64,000 nt of DNA. It comes from Dermacentor variabilis. Its lineage: Eukaryota > Arthropoda > Arachnida > Ixodida > Ixodidae. Below, piece by piece: positions 1 through 10,600 of this stretch. The position numbers and the translations under genes are program-made. The notes beneath the pieces were generated by a model. It did not search any database and had not been told where the DNA came from. It saw only the letters and a list, made by a program, of their open reading frames with translations. The stretch is from assembly GCF_050947875.1 (NCBI RefSeq), contig NW_027460394.1, positions 1-64,000 on the forward strand, read 5' to 3'. Within the stretch, counting starts at the first letter, position 1, and each line of letters opens with the position of its first letter.

Positions 1-17
1 GATGCATTTGCGCATGC
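1..17 (+). repeat. Partial monomer at the left edge with a 2-base insertion
   Basis: The window opens inside unit C, at the very end of a monomer. Bases 1-17 read GATGCATTTGCGCATGC, whereas the usual form is GATGCATGCGCATGC. The two extra T bases break the junction palindrome. I saw this variant nowhere else in the window. It may be a true private variant or a base-calling or assembly error. Confidence 0.7.
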
Positions 18-361
18 TTAAAACGCGTTTTGGCACAAATCCATGTGCGGGTGCTAAAAAGAGCAGCATCGGCATGCTTTTCACGTCGTTTGGTAGAAAT
101 CCACGCGCGCGTTCTGCCAAAAGCACCATTTGCATGCCTATCGTGTGGTTTTGCAGAAAACTGCGTCCGCGTCTACCAAAAGATGCATGCGCATGCTAAA
201 AACGCGTTTTGGCACAAATCCATGTGCGGATGTTAAAAAGAGCAGCATCGGCATGCTTTTCACGTCGTTTGGTAGAAATCCACACGCGCGTTCTGCCAAA
301 AGCACCATGTGAATGCATATCGTGTGGTTTTGCAGAAAACTGCGTCCGCGTCTACCAAAAG

Positions 362-377
362 ATGCATGCGCATGCAT
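362..377. other. 16-base perfect palindrome at the C/A junction (CATAAAA variant)
   Basis: ATGCATGCGCATGCAT at this position is its own reverse complement and is also a strict alternation of purine and pyrimidine over 16 bases. It forms where the end of C meets an A unit that begins with AT instead of TT or TA. Copies with the common TT or TA start keep the central 12-base palindrome GCATGCGCATGC and a 14-base alternating run. The same 16-base form is seen at other CATAAAA junctions, for example near 902, 10030, 11100, 18440, 20590, 24000, 42250, 42788 and 43860. Cruciform or Z-form potential is an inference from sequence symmetry. Confidence 0.8.
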
Positions 378-389
378 AAAACGCGTTTT
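378..389. other. 12-base palindrome AAAACGCGTTTT in unit A
   Basis: A perfect inverted repeat centred on CGCG lies right after the junction palindrome. It is present in A units with GCGTTTTGG and lost in the large class with GCGCTTTGG. It contains an ACGCGT site, known from yeast as the MluI cell-cycle box core, but no role here is claimed. Its presence or absence is a useful marker for typing monomers. Confidence 0.75.
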
Positions 390-666
390 GGCACAAATCC
401 ATGTGCGGGTGCTAAAAAGAGCAGCATCGGCATGCTTTTCACGTCGTTTGGTAGAAATCCACGCGCGCGTTCTGCCAAAAGCACCATTTGCATGCATATC
501 GTGTGGTTTTGCAGAAAACTGCGTCCGCGTCTACCAAAAGATGCATGCGCATGCTTAAAACGCGTTTTGGCACAAATCCATGTGCGGGTGCTAAAAAGAG
601 CAGCATCGGCATGCTTTTCACGTCGTTTGGTAGAAATCCACGCGCGCGTTCTGCCAAAAGCACCAT

Positions 667-1390
667 TTGCATGCCTATCGTGTGGTTTTGCAGAAAACTG
701 CGTCCGCGTCTACCAAAAGATGCATGCGCATGCTAAAAACGCGTTTTGGCACAAATCCATGTGCGGATGTTAAAAAGAGCAGCATCGGCATGCTTTTCAC
801 GTCGTTTGGTAGAAATCCACGCGCGCGTTCTGCCAAAAGCACCATTTGCATGCATATCGTGTGGTTTTGCAGAAAACTGCGTCCGCGTCTACCAAAAGAT
901 GCATGCGCATGCATAAAACGCGTTTTGGCACAAATCCATGTGCGGGTGCTAAAAAGAGCAGCATCGGCATGCTTTTCACGTCGTTTGGTAGAAATCCACG
1001 CGCGCGTTCTGCCAAAAGCACCATTTGCATGCATATCGTGTGGTTTTGCAGAAAACTGCGTCCGCGTCTACCAAAAGATGCATGCGCATGCTTAAAACGC
1101 GTTTTGGCACAAATCCATGTGCGGGTGCTAAAAAGAGCAGCATCGGCATTCTTTTCACGTCGTTTGGTAGAAATCCACGCGCGCGTTCGGCCAAAAGCAC
1201 CATTTGCATGCATATCGTGTGGTTTTGCAGAAAACTGCGTCCGCGTCTACCAAAAGATGCATGCGCATGCTAAAAACGCGTTTTGGCACAAATCCATGTG
1301 CGGATGTTAAAAAGAGCAGCATCGGCATGCTTTTCACGTTGTTTGGTAGAAATCCACGCGCGCGTTCTGCCAAAAGCACCATTTGCATGC
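667..1390 (+). repeat. 4-monomer block also found near 9.8 kb and 42.5 kb
   Basis: The order of types TAAAAACG, CATAAAACG, CTTAAAACG with GCATTC, then TAAAAACG with CGTTG is repeated at about 9796-10519 and 42542-43265. The private change GCATTC in place of GCATGC at the end of unit A lies at 1146, 10275 and 43021. The first two copies are exactly 9,129 bases apart, which is 51 x 179. The third is 32,746 bases further on. This is another case of a private marker shared across a large part of the window. Confidence 0.75.
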
Positions 1391-1475
1391 CTATCGTGTG
1401 GTTTTGCAGAAAACTGCGTCCGCGTCTACCAAAAGATGCATGCGCATGCTTAAAACGCGCTTTGGCACAAATCCG

Positions 1476-1491
1476 CAAATCCATGTGCGGG
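1476..1491 (+). repeat. 8-base micro-duplication inside one monomer
   Basis: The usual GGCACAAATCCATG is here GGCACAAATCCGCAAATCCATG, an extra 8 bases that repeat the preceding CAAATCC almost exactly. The monomer becomes 187 bp. It is the largest single indel I noticed in the window, and it marks the start of the indel-rich region. Replication slippage is the simple explanation. Confidence 0.75.
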
Positions 1492-1632
1492 TGCTAGAAA
1501 GAGCAGCATCGGCATGCTTTTCACGTCGTTTGGTAGAAATCCACGCGCGCGTTCTGCCAAAAGCACCATTTGCATGCCTATCGTGTGGTTTTGCAGAAAA
1601 CTGCGTCCGCGTCTACCAAAAGATGCATGCGC

Positions 1633-1638
1633 AAGCTT
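1633..1638. other. AAGCTT variant at the C/A junction (one of eight)
   Basis: GCGCATGCTTAAAA is changed to GCGCAAGCTTAAAA, which replaces the GCATGC by an AAGCTT site. Eight copies were seen, at about 1633, 5210, 6281, 6460, 13795, 28107, 30255 and 30792. Two of them, at 6281 and 6460, are in adjacent monomers. These monomers form a minor subfamily confined to the left half of the window. Confidence 0.8.
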
Positions 1639-4600
1639 AAAACGCGTTTTGGCACAAATCCATGTGCGGGTGCTAAAAAGAGCAGCATCGGCATGCTTTT
1701 CACGTCGTTTGGTAGAAATCCACGCGCGCGTTCTGCCAAAAGCACGATTTGCATGCATATCGTGTGGTTTTGCAGAAAACTGCGTCCGCGTCTACCAAAA
1801 CATGCATGCGCATGCTAAAAACGCGTTTTGGCACAAATCCATGTGCGGATGTTAAAAAGAGCAGCATCGGCATGCTTTTCACGTCGTTTGGTAGAAATCC
1901 ACGCGCGCGTTCTGCCAAAAGCACCATTTGCATGCATATCGTGTGGTTTTGCAGAAAACTGCGTCCGCGTCTACCAAAAGATGCATGCGCATGCTTAAAA
2001 CGCGTTTTGGCACAAATCCATGTGCGGGTGCTAAAAAGAGCAGCATCGGCATGCTTTTCACGTCGTTTGGTAGAAATCCACACGCGCGTTCTGCCAAAAG
2101 CACCATTTGCATGCCTATTGTGTGGTTTTGCAGAAAAACTGCGTCCGCGTCTACCAAAAGATGCATGCGCATGCTTAAAACGCGCTTTGGCACAAATCCA
2201 TGTGCGGATGTTAAAAAGAGCAGCATCGGCATGCTTTTCACGTCGTTTGGTAGAAATCCACGCGCGCGTTCTGCCAAAAGCACGATTTGCATGCATATCG
2301 TGTGGTTTTGCAGAAAACTGCGTCCGCGTCTACCAAGACATGCATGCGCATGCTAAAAAACGCGTTTTGGCACAAATCCATGTGCGGGTGCTAAAAAGAG
2401 CAGCATCGGCATGCTTTTCACGTCGTTTGGTAGAAATCCACGCGCGCGTTCTGCCAAAAGCACGATTTGCATGCATATCGTGTGGTTTTGCAGAAAACTG
2501 CGTCCGCGTCTACCAAAAGATGCATGCGCATGCTAAAAACGCGTTTTGGCACAAATCCATGCGCGGATGTTAAAAAGAGCAGCATCGACATGCTTTTTCA
2601 CGTCGTTTGGTAGAAATCCACGCGCGCGTTCTGCCAAAAGCAGCATTTGCATGCATATCATGTGGTTTTGCAGAAAACTGCGTCCGCGTCTACCAAAAGA
2701 TGCATGCGCATGCTTAAAACGCGTTTTGGCACAAATCCATGTGCGGGTGCTAAAAAGAGCAGCATCGGCATGCTTTTCACGTCGTTTGGTAGAAATCCAC
2801 ACGCGCGTTCTGCCAAAGCACCATTTGGATGCCTATTGTGTGGTTTTGCAGAAAACTGCGTCCGCGTCTACCAAAAGATGCATGCGCATGCTTAAAACGC
2901 GCTTTGGCACAAATCCATGTGCGGATGTTAAAAAGAGCAGCATCGGCATGCTTTTCACGTCGTTTGGTAGAAATCCACGCGCGCGTTCTGCCAAAAGCAC
3001 CATTTGCATGCATATCGTGTGGTTTTGCAGAAAACTGCGTCCGCGTCTACCAAAGATGCATGCGCATGCTTAAAACGCGCTTTGGCACAAATCCATGTGC
3101 GGATGTTAAAAGAGCAGCATCGGTATGCTTTTCACGTTGTTTGGTAGAAATCCACGCGCGCGTTCTGCCAAAAGCACCATTTGCATGCCTATCGTGTGGT
3201 TTTGCAGAAAACTGCGTCCGCGTCTACCAAAAGATGCATGCGCATGCTAAAAACGCGTTTTGGCACAAATCCATGTGCGGGTGCTAAAAGAGCAGCATCG
3301 GCATGCTTTTCACGTTGTTTGGTAGAAATCCACGCGCGCGTTCTGCCAAAAGCACCATTTGCATGCCTATCGTGTGGTTTTGCAGAAAACTGCGTCCGCG
3401 TCTACCAAAAGATGCATGCGCATGCTAAAAACGCGTTTTGGCACAAATCCATGTGCGGGTGCTAAAAAGAGCAGCATCGGCATGCTTTTCACGTTGTTTG
3501 GTAGAAATCCACGCGCGCGTTCTGCCAAAAGCACGATTTGCATGCATATCGTGTGGTTTTGCAGAAAACTGCGTCCGCGTCTACCAAGACATGCATGCGC
3601 ATGCTAAAAACGCGTTTTGGCACAAATCCATGTGCGGGTGCTAAAAAGAGCAGCATCGGCATGCTTTTCACGTCGTTTGGTAGAAATCCACGCGCGCGTT
3701 CTGCCAAAAGCACGATTTGCATGCATATCGTGTGGTTTTGCAGAAAACTGCGTCCGCGTCTACCAAAGATGCATGCGCATGCTAAAAACGCGTTTTGGCA
3801 CAAATCCATGTGCTGGTGCTAAAAAGAGCAGCATCGGCATGCTTTTCACGTCGTTTGGTAGAAATCCACGCGCGCGTTCTGCCAAAAGCACGATTTGCAT
3901 GCATATCGTGTGGTTTTGCAGAAAACTGCGTCCGCGTCTACCAAAACATGCATGCGCATGCTAAAAACGCGTTTTAGGCACAAATCCATGTGCGGATGTT
4001 AAAAAGAGCAGCATCGGCATGCTTTTCACGTCGTTTGGTAGAAATCCACGCGCGCGTTCTGCCAAAAGCACGATTTGCATGCATATCGTGTGGTTTTGCA
4101 GAAAACTGCGTCCGCGTCTACCAAAACATGCATGCGCATGCTAAAAACGCGTTTTGGCACAAATCCATGTGCGGATGTTAAAAAGAGCAGCATCGCATGC
4201 TTTTCACGTTGTTTGGTAGAAATCCACGCGCGCGTTCTGCCAAAAGCACCATTTGCATGCATATCGTGTGGTTTTGCAGAAAACTGCGTCCGCGTCTACC
4301 AAAAGATGCATGCGCATGCTTAAAACGCGTTTTGGCACAAATCCATGTGCGGGTGCTAAAAAGAGCAGCATCGGCATGCTTTTCACGTCGTTTGGTAGAA
4401 ATCCACACGCGCGTTCTGCCAAAAGCACCATTTGCATGCCTATTGTGTGGTTTTGCAGAAAACTGCGTCCGCGTCTACCAAAAGATGCATGCGCATGCTT
4501 AAAACGCGCTTTGGCACAAATCCATGTGCGGATGTTAAAAAGAGCAGCATCGGCATGCTTTTCACGTCGTTTGGTAGAAATCCACGCGCGCGTTCTGCCA

Positions 4601-7600
4601 AAAGCACGATTTGCATGCATATCGTGTGGTTTTGCAGAAAACTGCGTCCGCGTCTACCAAGACATGCATGCGCATGCTAAAAACGCGTTTTGGCACAAAT
4701 CCATGTGCGGGTGCTAAAAGAGCAGCATCGGCATGCTTTTCACGTCGTTTGGTAGAAATCCACGCGCGCGTTCTGCCAAAAGCACGATTTGCATGCATAT
4801 CGTGTGGTTTTGCAGAAAACTGCGTCCGCGTCTACCAAAAGATGCATGCGCATGCTAAAAACGCGTTTTGGCACAAATCCATGTGCGGATGTTAAAAAGA
4901 GCAGCATCGACATGCTTTTCACGTCGTTTGGTAGAAATCCACGCGCGCGTTCTGCCAAAAGCAGCATTTGCATGCATATCATGTGGTTTTGCAGAAAACT
5001 GCGTCCGCGTCTACCAAAAGATGCATGCGCATGCTTAAAACGCGTTTTGGCACAAATCCATGTGCGGGTGCTAAAAAGAGCAGCATCGGCATGCTTTTCA
5101 CGTCGTTTGGTAGAAATCCACGCGCGCGTTCTGCCAAAAGCACCATTTGCATGCATATCGTGTGGTTTTGCAGAAAACTGCGTCCGCGTCTACCAAAAGA
5201 TGCATGCGCAAGCTTAAAACGCGTTTTGGCACAAATCCATGTGCTGGTGCTAAAAAGAGCAGCATCGGCATGCTTTTCACGTCGTTTGGTAGAAATCCAC
5301 GCGCGCGTTCTGCCAAAAGCACGATTTGCATGCATATCGTGTGGTTTTGCAGAAAACTGCGTCCGCGTCTACCAAAACATGCATGCGCATGCTAAAAACG
5401 CGTTTTGGCACAAATCCATGTGCGGATGTTAAAAAGAGCAGCATCGGCATGCTTTTCACGTCGTTTGGTAGAAATCCACGCGCGCGTTCTGCCAAAAGCA
5501 CCATTTGCATGCATATCGTGTGGTTTTGCAGAAAACTGCGTCCGCGTCTACCAAAAGATGCATGCGCATGCTTAAAACGCGTTTTGGCACAAATCCATGT
5601 GCGGTGCTAAAAAGAGCAGCATCGGCATGCTTTTCACGTCGTTTGGTAGAAATCCACACGCGCGTTCTGCCAAAAGCACCATTTGCATGCCTATTGTGTG
5701 GTTTTGCAGAAAACTGCGTCGCGTCTACCAAAAGATGCATGCGCATGCTTAAAACGCGCTTTGGCACAAATCCATGTGCGGATGTTAAAAAGAGCACCAT
5801 CGGCATGCTTTTCACGTCGTTTGGTAGAAATCCACGCGCGCGTTCTGCCAAAAGCACCATTTGCATGCATATCGTGTGGTTTTGCAGAAAACTGCGTCCG
5901 CGTCTACCAAAAGATGCATGCGCATGCTTAAAACGCGCTTTGGCACAAATCCATGTGCGGATGTTAAAAAGAGTAGCATCGGCATGCTTTTCACGTTTTT
6001 GGTAGAAATCCACGCGCGCGTTCTGCCAAAAGCACCATTTGCATGCCTATCGTGTGGTTTTGCAGAAAACTGCGTCCGCGTCTACCAAAAGATGCATGCG
6101 CATGCTTAAAACGCGCTTTGGCACAAATCCATGTGCGGGTGCTAAAAAGAGCAGCATCGGCATGCTTTTCACGTCGTTTGGTAGAAATCCACGCGCGCGT
6201 TCTGCCAAAAGCACCATTTGCATGCCTATCGTGTGGTTTTGCAGAAAACTGCGTCCGCGTCTACCAAAAGATGCATGCGCAAGCTTAAAACGCGTTTTGG
6301 CACAAATCCATGTGCGGGTGCTAAAAAGAGCAGCATCGGCATGCTTTTCACGTCGTTTGGTAGAAATCCACGCGCGCGTTCGGCCAAAAGCACCATTTGC
6401 ATGCCTATCGTGTGGTTTTACAGAAAACTGCGTCCGCGTCTACCAAAAGATGCATGCGCAAGCTTAAAACGCGTTTTGGCACAAATCCATGTGCGGGTGC
6501 TAAAAAGAGCAGCATCGGCATGCTTTTCACGTCGTTTGGTAGAAATCCACGCGCGCGTTCTGCCAAAAGCACGATTTGCATGCATATCGGGTGGTTTTGC
6601 AGAAAACTGCGTCCGCGTCTACCAAAAGATGCATGCGCATGCTAAAAACGCGTTTTGGCACAAATCCATGTGCGGATGTTAAAAAGAGCAGCATCGGCAT
6701 GCTTTTCACGTCGTTTGGTAGAAATCCACGCGCGCGTTCTGCCAAAAGCACCATTTGCATGCATATCGTGTGGTTTTGCAGAAAACTGCGTCCGCGTCTA
6801 CCAAAGATGCATGCGCATGCTTAAAACGCGTTTTGGCACAAATCTATGTGCGGGTGCTAAAAAGAGCAGCATCGGCATGCTTTTCACGTCGTTTGGTAGA
6901 AATCCACACGCGCGTTCTGCCAAAAGCACCATTTGCATGCCTATTGTGTGGTTTTGCAGAAAACTGCGTCCGCGTCAACCAAAAGATGCATGCGCATGCT
7001 TAAAACGCGCTTTGGCACAAATCCATGTGCGGATGTTAAAAAGAGCAGCATCGGCATGCTTTTCACGTCGTTTGGTAGAAATCCACGCCCGCGTTCTGCC
7101 AAAAGCACCATTTGCATGCATATCGTGTGGTTTTGCAGAAAACTGCGTCCGCGTCTACCAAAAGATGCATGCGCATGCTTAAAACGCGCTTTGGCACAAA
7201 TCCATGTGCGGATGTTAAAAAGAGCAGCATCGGCATGCTTTTCACGTCGTTTGGTAGAAATCCACGCGCGCGTTCTGCCAAAAGCACCATTTGCATGCAT
7301 ATCGTGTGGTTTTGCAGAAAACTGCGTCCGCGTCTACCAAAAGATGCATGCGCATGCTTAAAACGCGCTTTGGCACAAATCCATGTGCGGATGTTAAAAA
7401 GAGTAGCATCGGCATGCTTTTCACGTTGTTTGGTAGAAATCCACGCGCGCGTTCTGCCAAAAGCACCATTTGCATGCCTATCGTGTGGTTTTGCAGAAAA
7501 CTGCGTCCGCGTCTACCAAAAGATGCATGCGCATGCTTAAAACGCGTTTTGGCACAAATCCATGTGCGGGTGCTAAAAAGAGCAGCATCGGCATGCTTTT

Positions 7601-10600
7601 CACGTCGTTTGGTAGAAATCCATGCGCGCGTTCTGCCAAAAGCACGATTTGCATGCATATCGTGTGGTTTTGCAGAAAACTGCGTCCGCGTCTACCAAAA
7701 GATGCATGCGCATGCTAAAAACGCGTTTTGGCACAAATCCATGTGCGGATGTTAAAAAGAGCAGCATCGGCATGCTTTTCACGTCGTTTGGTAGAAATCC
7801 ACGCGCGCGTTCTTCCAAAAGCACCATTTGCATGCATATCGTGTGGTTTTGCAGAAAACTGCGTCCGCGTCTACCAAAAGATGCATGCGCATGCTTAAAA
7901 CGCGTTTTGGCACAAATCCATGTGCGGGTGCTAAAAAGAGCAGCATCGGCATGCTTTTCACGTCGTTTGGTAGAAATCCACGCGCGCGTTCTGCCAAAAG
8001 CACCATTTGCATGCCTATCGTGTGGTTTTGCAGAAAACTGCGTCCGCGTCTACCAAAAGATGCATGCGCATGCTAAAAACGCGTTTTGGCACAAATCCAT
8101 GTGCGGGTGCTAAAAAGAGCAGCATCGGCATGCTTTTCACGTCGTTTGGTAGAAATCCACGCGCGCGTTCTGCCAAAAGCACCATTTGCATGCCTATCGT
8201 GTGGTTTTGCAGAAAACTGCGTCCGCGTCTACCAAAAGATGCATGCGCATGCTTAAAACGCGTTTTGGCACAAATCCATGTGCGGGTGCTAAAAAGAGCA
8301 GCATCGGCATGCTTTTCACGTCGTTTGGTAGAAATCCACGCGCGCGTTCTGCCAAAAGCACGATTTGCATGCATATCGTGTGGTTTTGCAGAAAACTGCG
8401 TCCGCGTCTACCAAAAGATGCATGCGCATGCTAAAAACGCGTTTTGGCACAAATCCATGTGCGGATGTTAAAAAGAGCAGCATCGGCATGCTTTTCACGT
8501 CGTTTGGTAGAAATCCACGCGCGCGTTCTGCCAAAAGCAGCATTTGCATGCATATCGTGTGGTTTTGCAGAAAACTGCGTCCGCGTCTACCAAAAGATGC
8601 ATGCGCATGCTTAAAACGCGCTTTGGCACAAATCCATGTGCGGATGTTAAAAAGAGCAGCATCGGCATGCTTTTCACGTCGTTTGGTAGAAATCCACGCG
8701 CGCGTTCTGCCAAAAGCACCATTTGCATGCATATCGTGTGGTTTTGCAGAAAACTGCGTCGCGTCTACCAAAAGATGCATGCGCATGCTTAAAACGCGTT
8801 TTGGCACAAATCCATGTGCGGGTGCTAAAAAGAGCAGCATCGGCATGCTTTTCACGTCGTTTGGTAGAAATCCACACGCGCGTTCTGCCAAAAGCACCAT
8901 TTGCATGCCTATTGTGTGCTTTTGCAGAAAACTGCGTCCGCGTCTACCAAAAGATGCATGCGCATGCTTAAAACGCGCTTTGGCACAAATCCATGTGCGG
9001 ATGTTAAAAAGAGCAGCATCGGCATGCTTTTCACGACGTTTGGTAGAAATCCACGCGCGCGTTCTGCCAAAAGCACCATTTGCATGCATATCGTGTGGTT
9101 TTGCAGAAAACTGCGTCCGCGTCTACCAAAATATGCATGCGCATGCTTAAAACGCGCTTTGGCACAAATCCATGTGCGGATGTTAAAAAGAGTAGCATCG
9201 GCATGCTTTTCACGTTGTTTGGTAGAAATCCACGCGCGCGTTCTGCCAGAAGCACCATTTGCATGCCTATCGTGTGGTTTTGCAGAAAACTGCGTCCGCG
9301 TCTACCAAAAGATGCATGCGCATGCTTAAAACGCGTTTTGGCACAAATCCATGTGCGGGTGCTAAAAAGAGCAGCATCGGCATGCTTTTCACGTCGTTTG
9401 GTAGAAATCCACGCGCGCGTTCTGCCAAAAGCACGATTTGCATGCATATCGTGTGGTTTTGCAGAAAACTGCGTCCGCGTCTACCAAAAGATGCATGCGC
9501 ATGCTAAAAACGCGTTTTGGCACAAATCCATGTGCGGATGTTAAAAAGAGCAGCATCGGCATGCTTTTCACGTCGTTTGGTAGAAATCCACGCGCGCGTT
9601 CTGCCAAAAGCACCATTTGCATGCATATCGTGTGGTTTTGCAGAAAACTGCGTCCGCGTCTACCAAAAGATGCATGCGCATGCTTAAAACGCGTTTTGGC
9701 CCAAATCCATGTGCGGGTGCTAAAAAGAGCAGCATCGGCATGCTTTTCACGTCGTTTGGTAGAAATCCACGCGCGCGTTCTGCCAAAAGCACCATTTGCA
9801 TGCCTATCGTGTGGTTTTGCAGAAAACTGCGTCCGCGTCTACCAAAAGATGCATGCGCATGCTAAAAACGCGTTTTGGCACAAATCCATGTGCGGATGTT
9901 AAAAAGAGCAGCATCGGCATGCTTTTCACGTCGTTTGGTAGAAATCCACGCGCGCGTTCTGCCAAAAGCACCATTTGCATACATATCGTGTGGTTTTGCA
10001 GAAAACTGCGTCCGCGTCTACCAAAAGATGCATGCGCATGCATAAAACGCGTTTTGGCACAAATCCATGTGCGGGTGCTAAAAAGAGCAGCATCGGCATG
10101 CTTTTCACGTCGTTTGGTAGAAATCCACGCGCGCGTTCTGCCAAAAGCACCATTTGCATGCATATCGTGTGGTTTAGCAGAAAACTGCGTCCGCGTCTAC
10201 CAAAAGATGCATGCGCATGCTTAAAACGCGTTTTGGCACAAATCCATGTGCGGGTGCTAAAAAGAGCAGCATCGGCATTCTTTTCACGTCGTTTGGTAGA
10301 AATCCACGCGCGCGTTCTGCCAAAAGCACCATTTGCATGCATATCGTGTGGTTTTGCAGAAAACTGCGTCCGCGTCTACCAAAAGATGCATGCGCATGCT
10401 AAAAACGCGTTTTCGCACAAATCCATGTGCGGATGTTAAAAAGAGCAGCATCGGCATGCTTTTCACGTTGTTTGGTAGAAATCCACGCGCGCGTTCTGCC
10501 AAAAGCACCATTTGCATGCCTATCGTGTGGTTTTGCAGAAAACTGCGTCCGCGTCTACCAAAAGATGCATGCGCATGCTTAAAACGCGCTATGGCACAAA

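Larger units (their letters stand above)
130..1203 (+). repeat. Two copies of a 3-monomer higher-order repeat (537 bp)
   Basis: In this stretch the A-unit type cycles in threes: a CTAAAAACG monomer with GCGGATGTT, then a CATAAAACG monomer with GCGGGTGCT, then a CTTAAAACG monomer with GCGGGTGCT. The cycle at 130-666 is repeated at 667-1203. The copies differ at a few sites, including CACACG versus CGCGCG, two bases in the B end near 308-313, and a GCATTC change at 1146 in the second copy. The period is exactly 3 x 179. A third cycle starts with the TAAAAACG monomer at about 1271 and is then broken by the indel-bearing monomer at about 1476. Confidence 0.75.
1450..6820 (+). repeat. Indel-rich array segment I
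   Basis: Many monomers here deviate from 179 bp by one base. Examples are GAAAAACTG near 2133 (+1), CTAAAAAACG near 2354 (+1), CTTTTTCACG near 2592 (+1), GCCAAAGC near 2814 (-1), ACCAAAGATG near 3051, 3765 and 6802 (-1), TAAAAGAGC near 3107, 3286 and 4716 (-1), TTTTAGGCAC near 3974 (+1), CATCGCATGC near 4192 (-1), GCGGTGCT near 5601 (-1), GCGTCGCGTC near 5718 (-1) and CACGTTTTTGG near 5994 (-1). Most lie in short homopolymers or doublets. The segment may be an older, less homogenised part of the array, or may hold consensus errors from long-read assembly. Confidence 0.7.

Noticed and set aside
1476..1491. Target-site duplication of a small insertion
   Set aside because: The extra 8 bases are simply a copy of the neighbouring bases, with no inserted element between, so slippage is enough.
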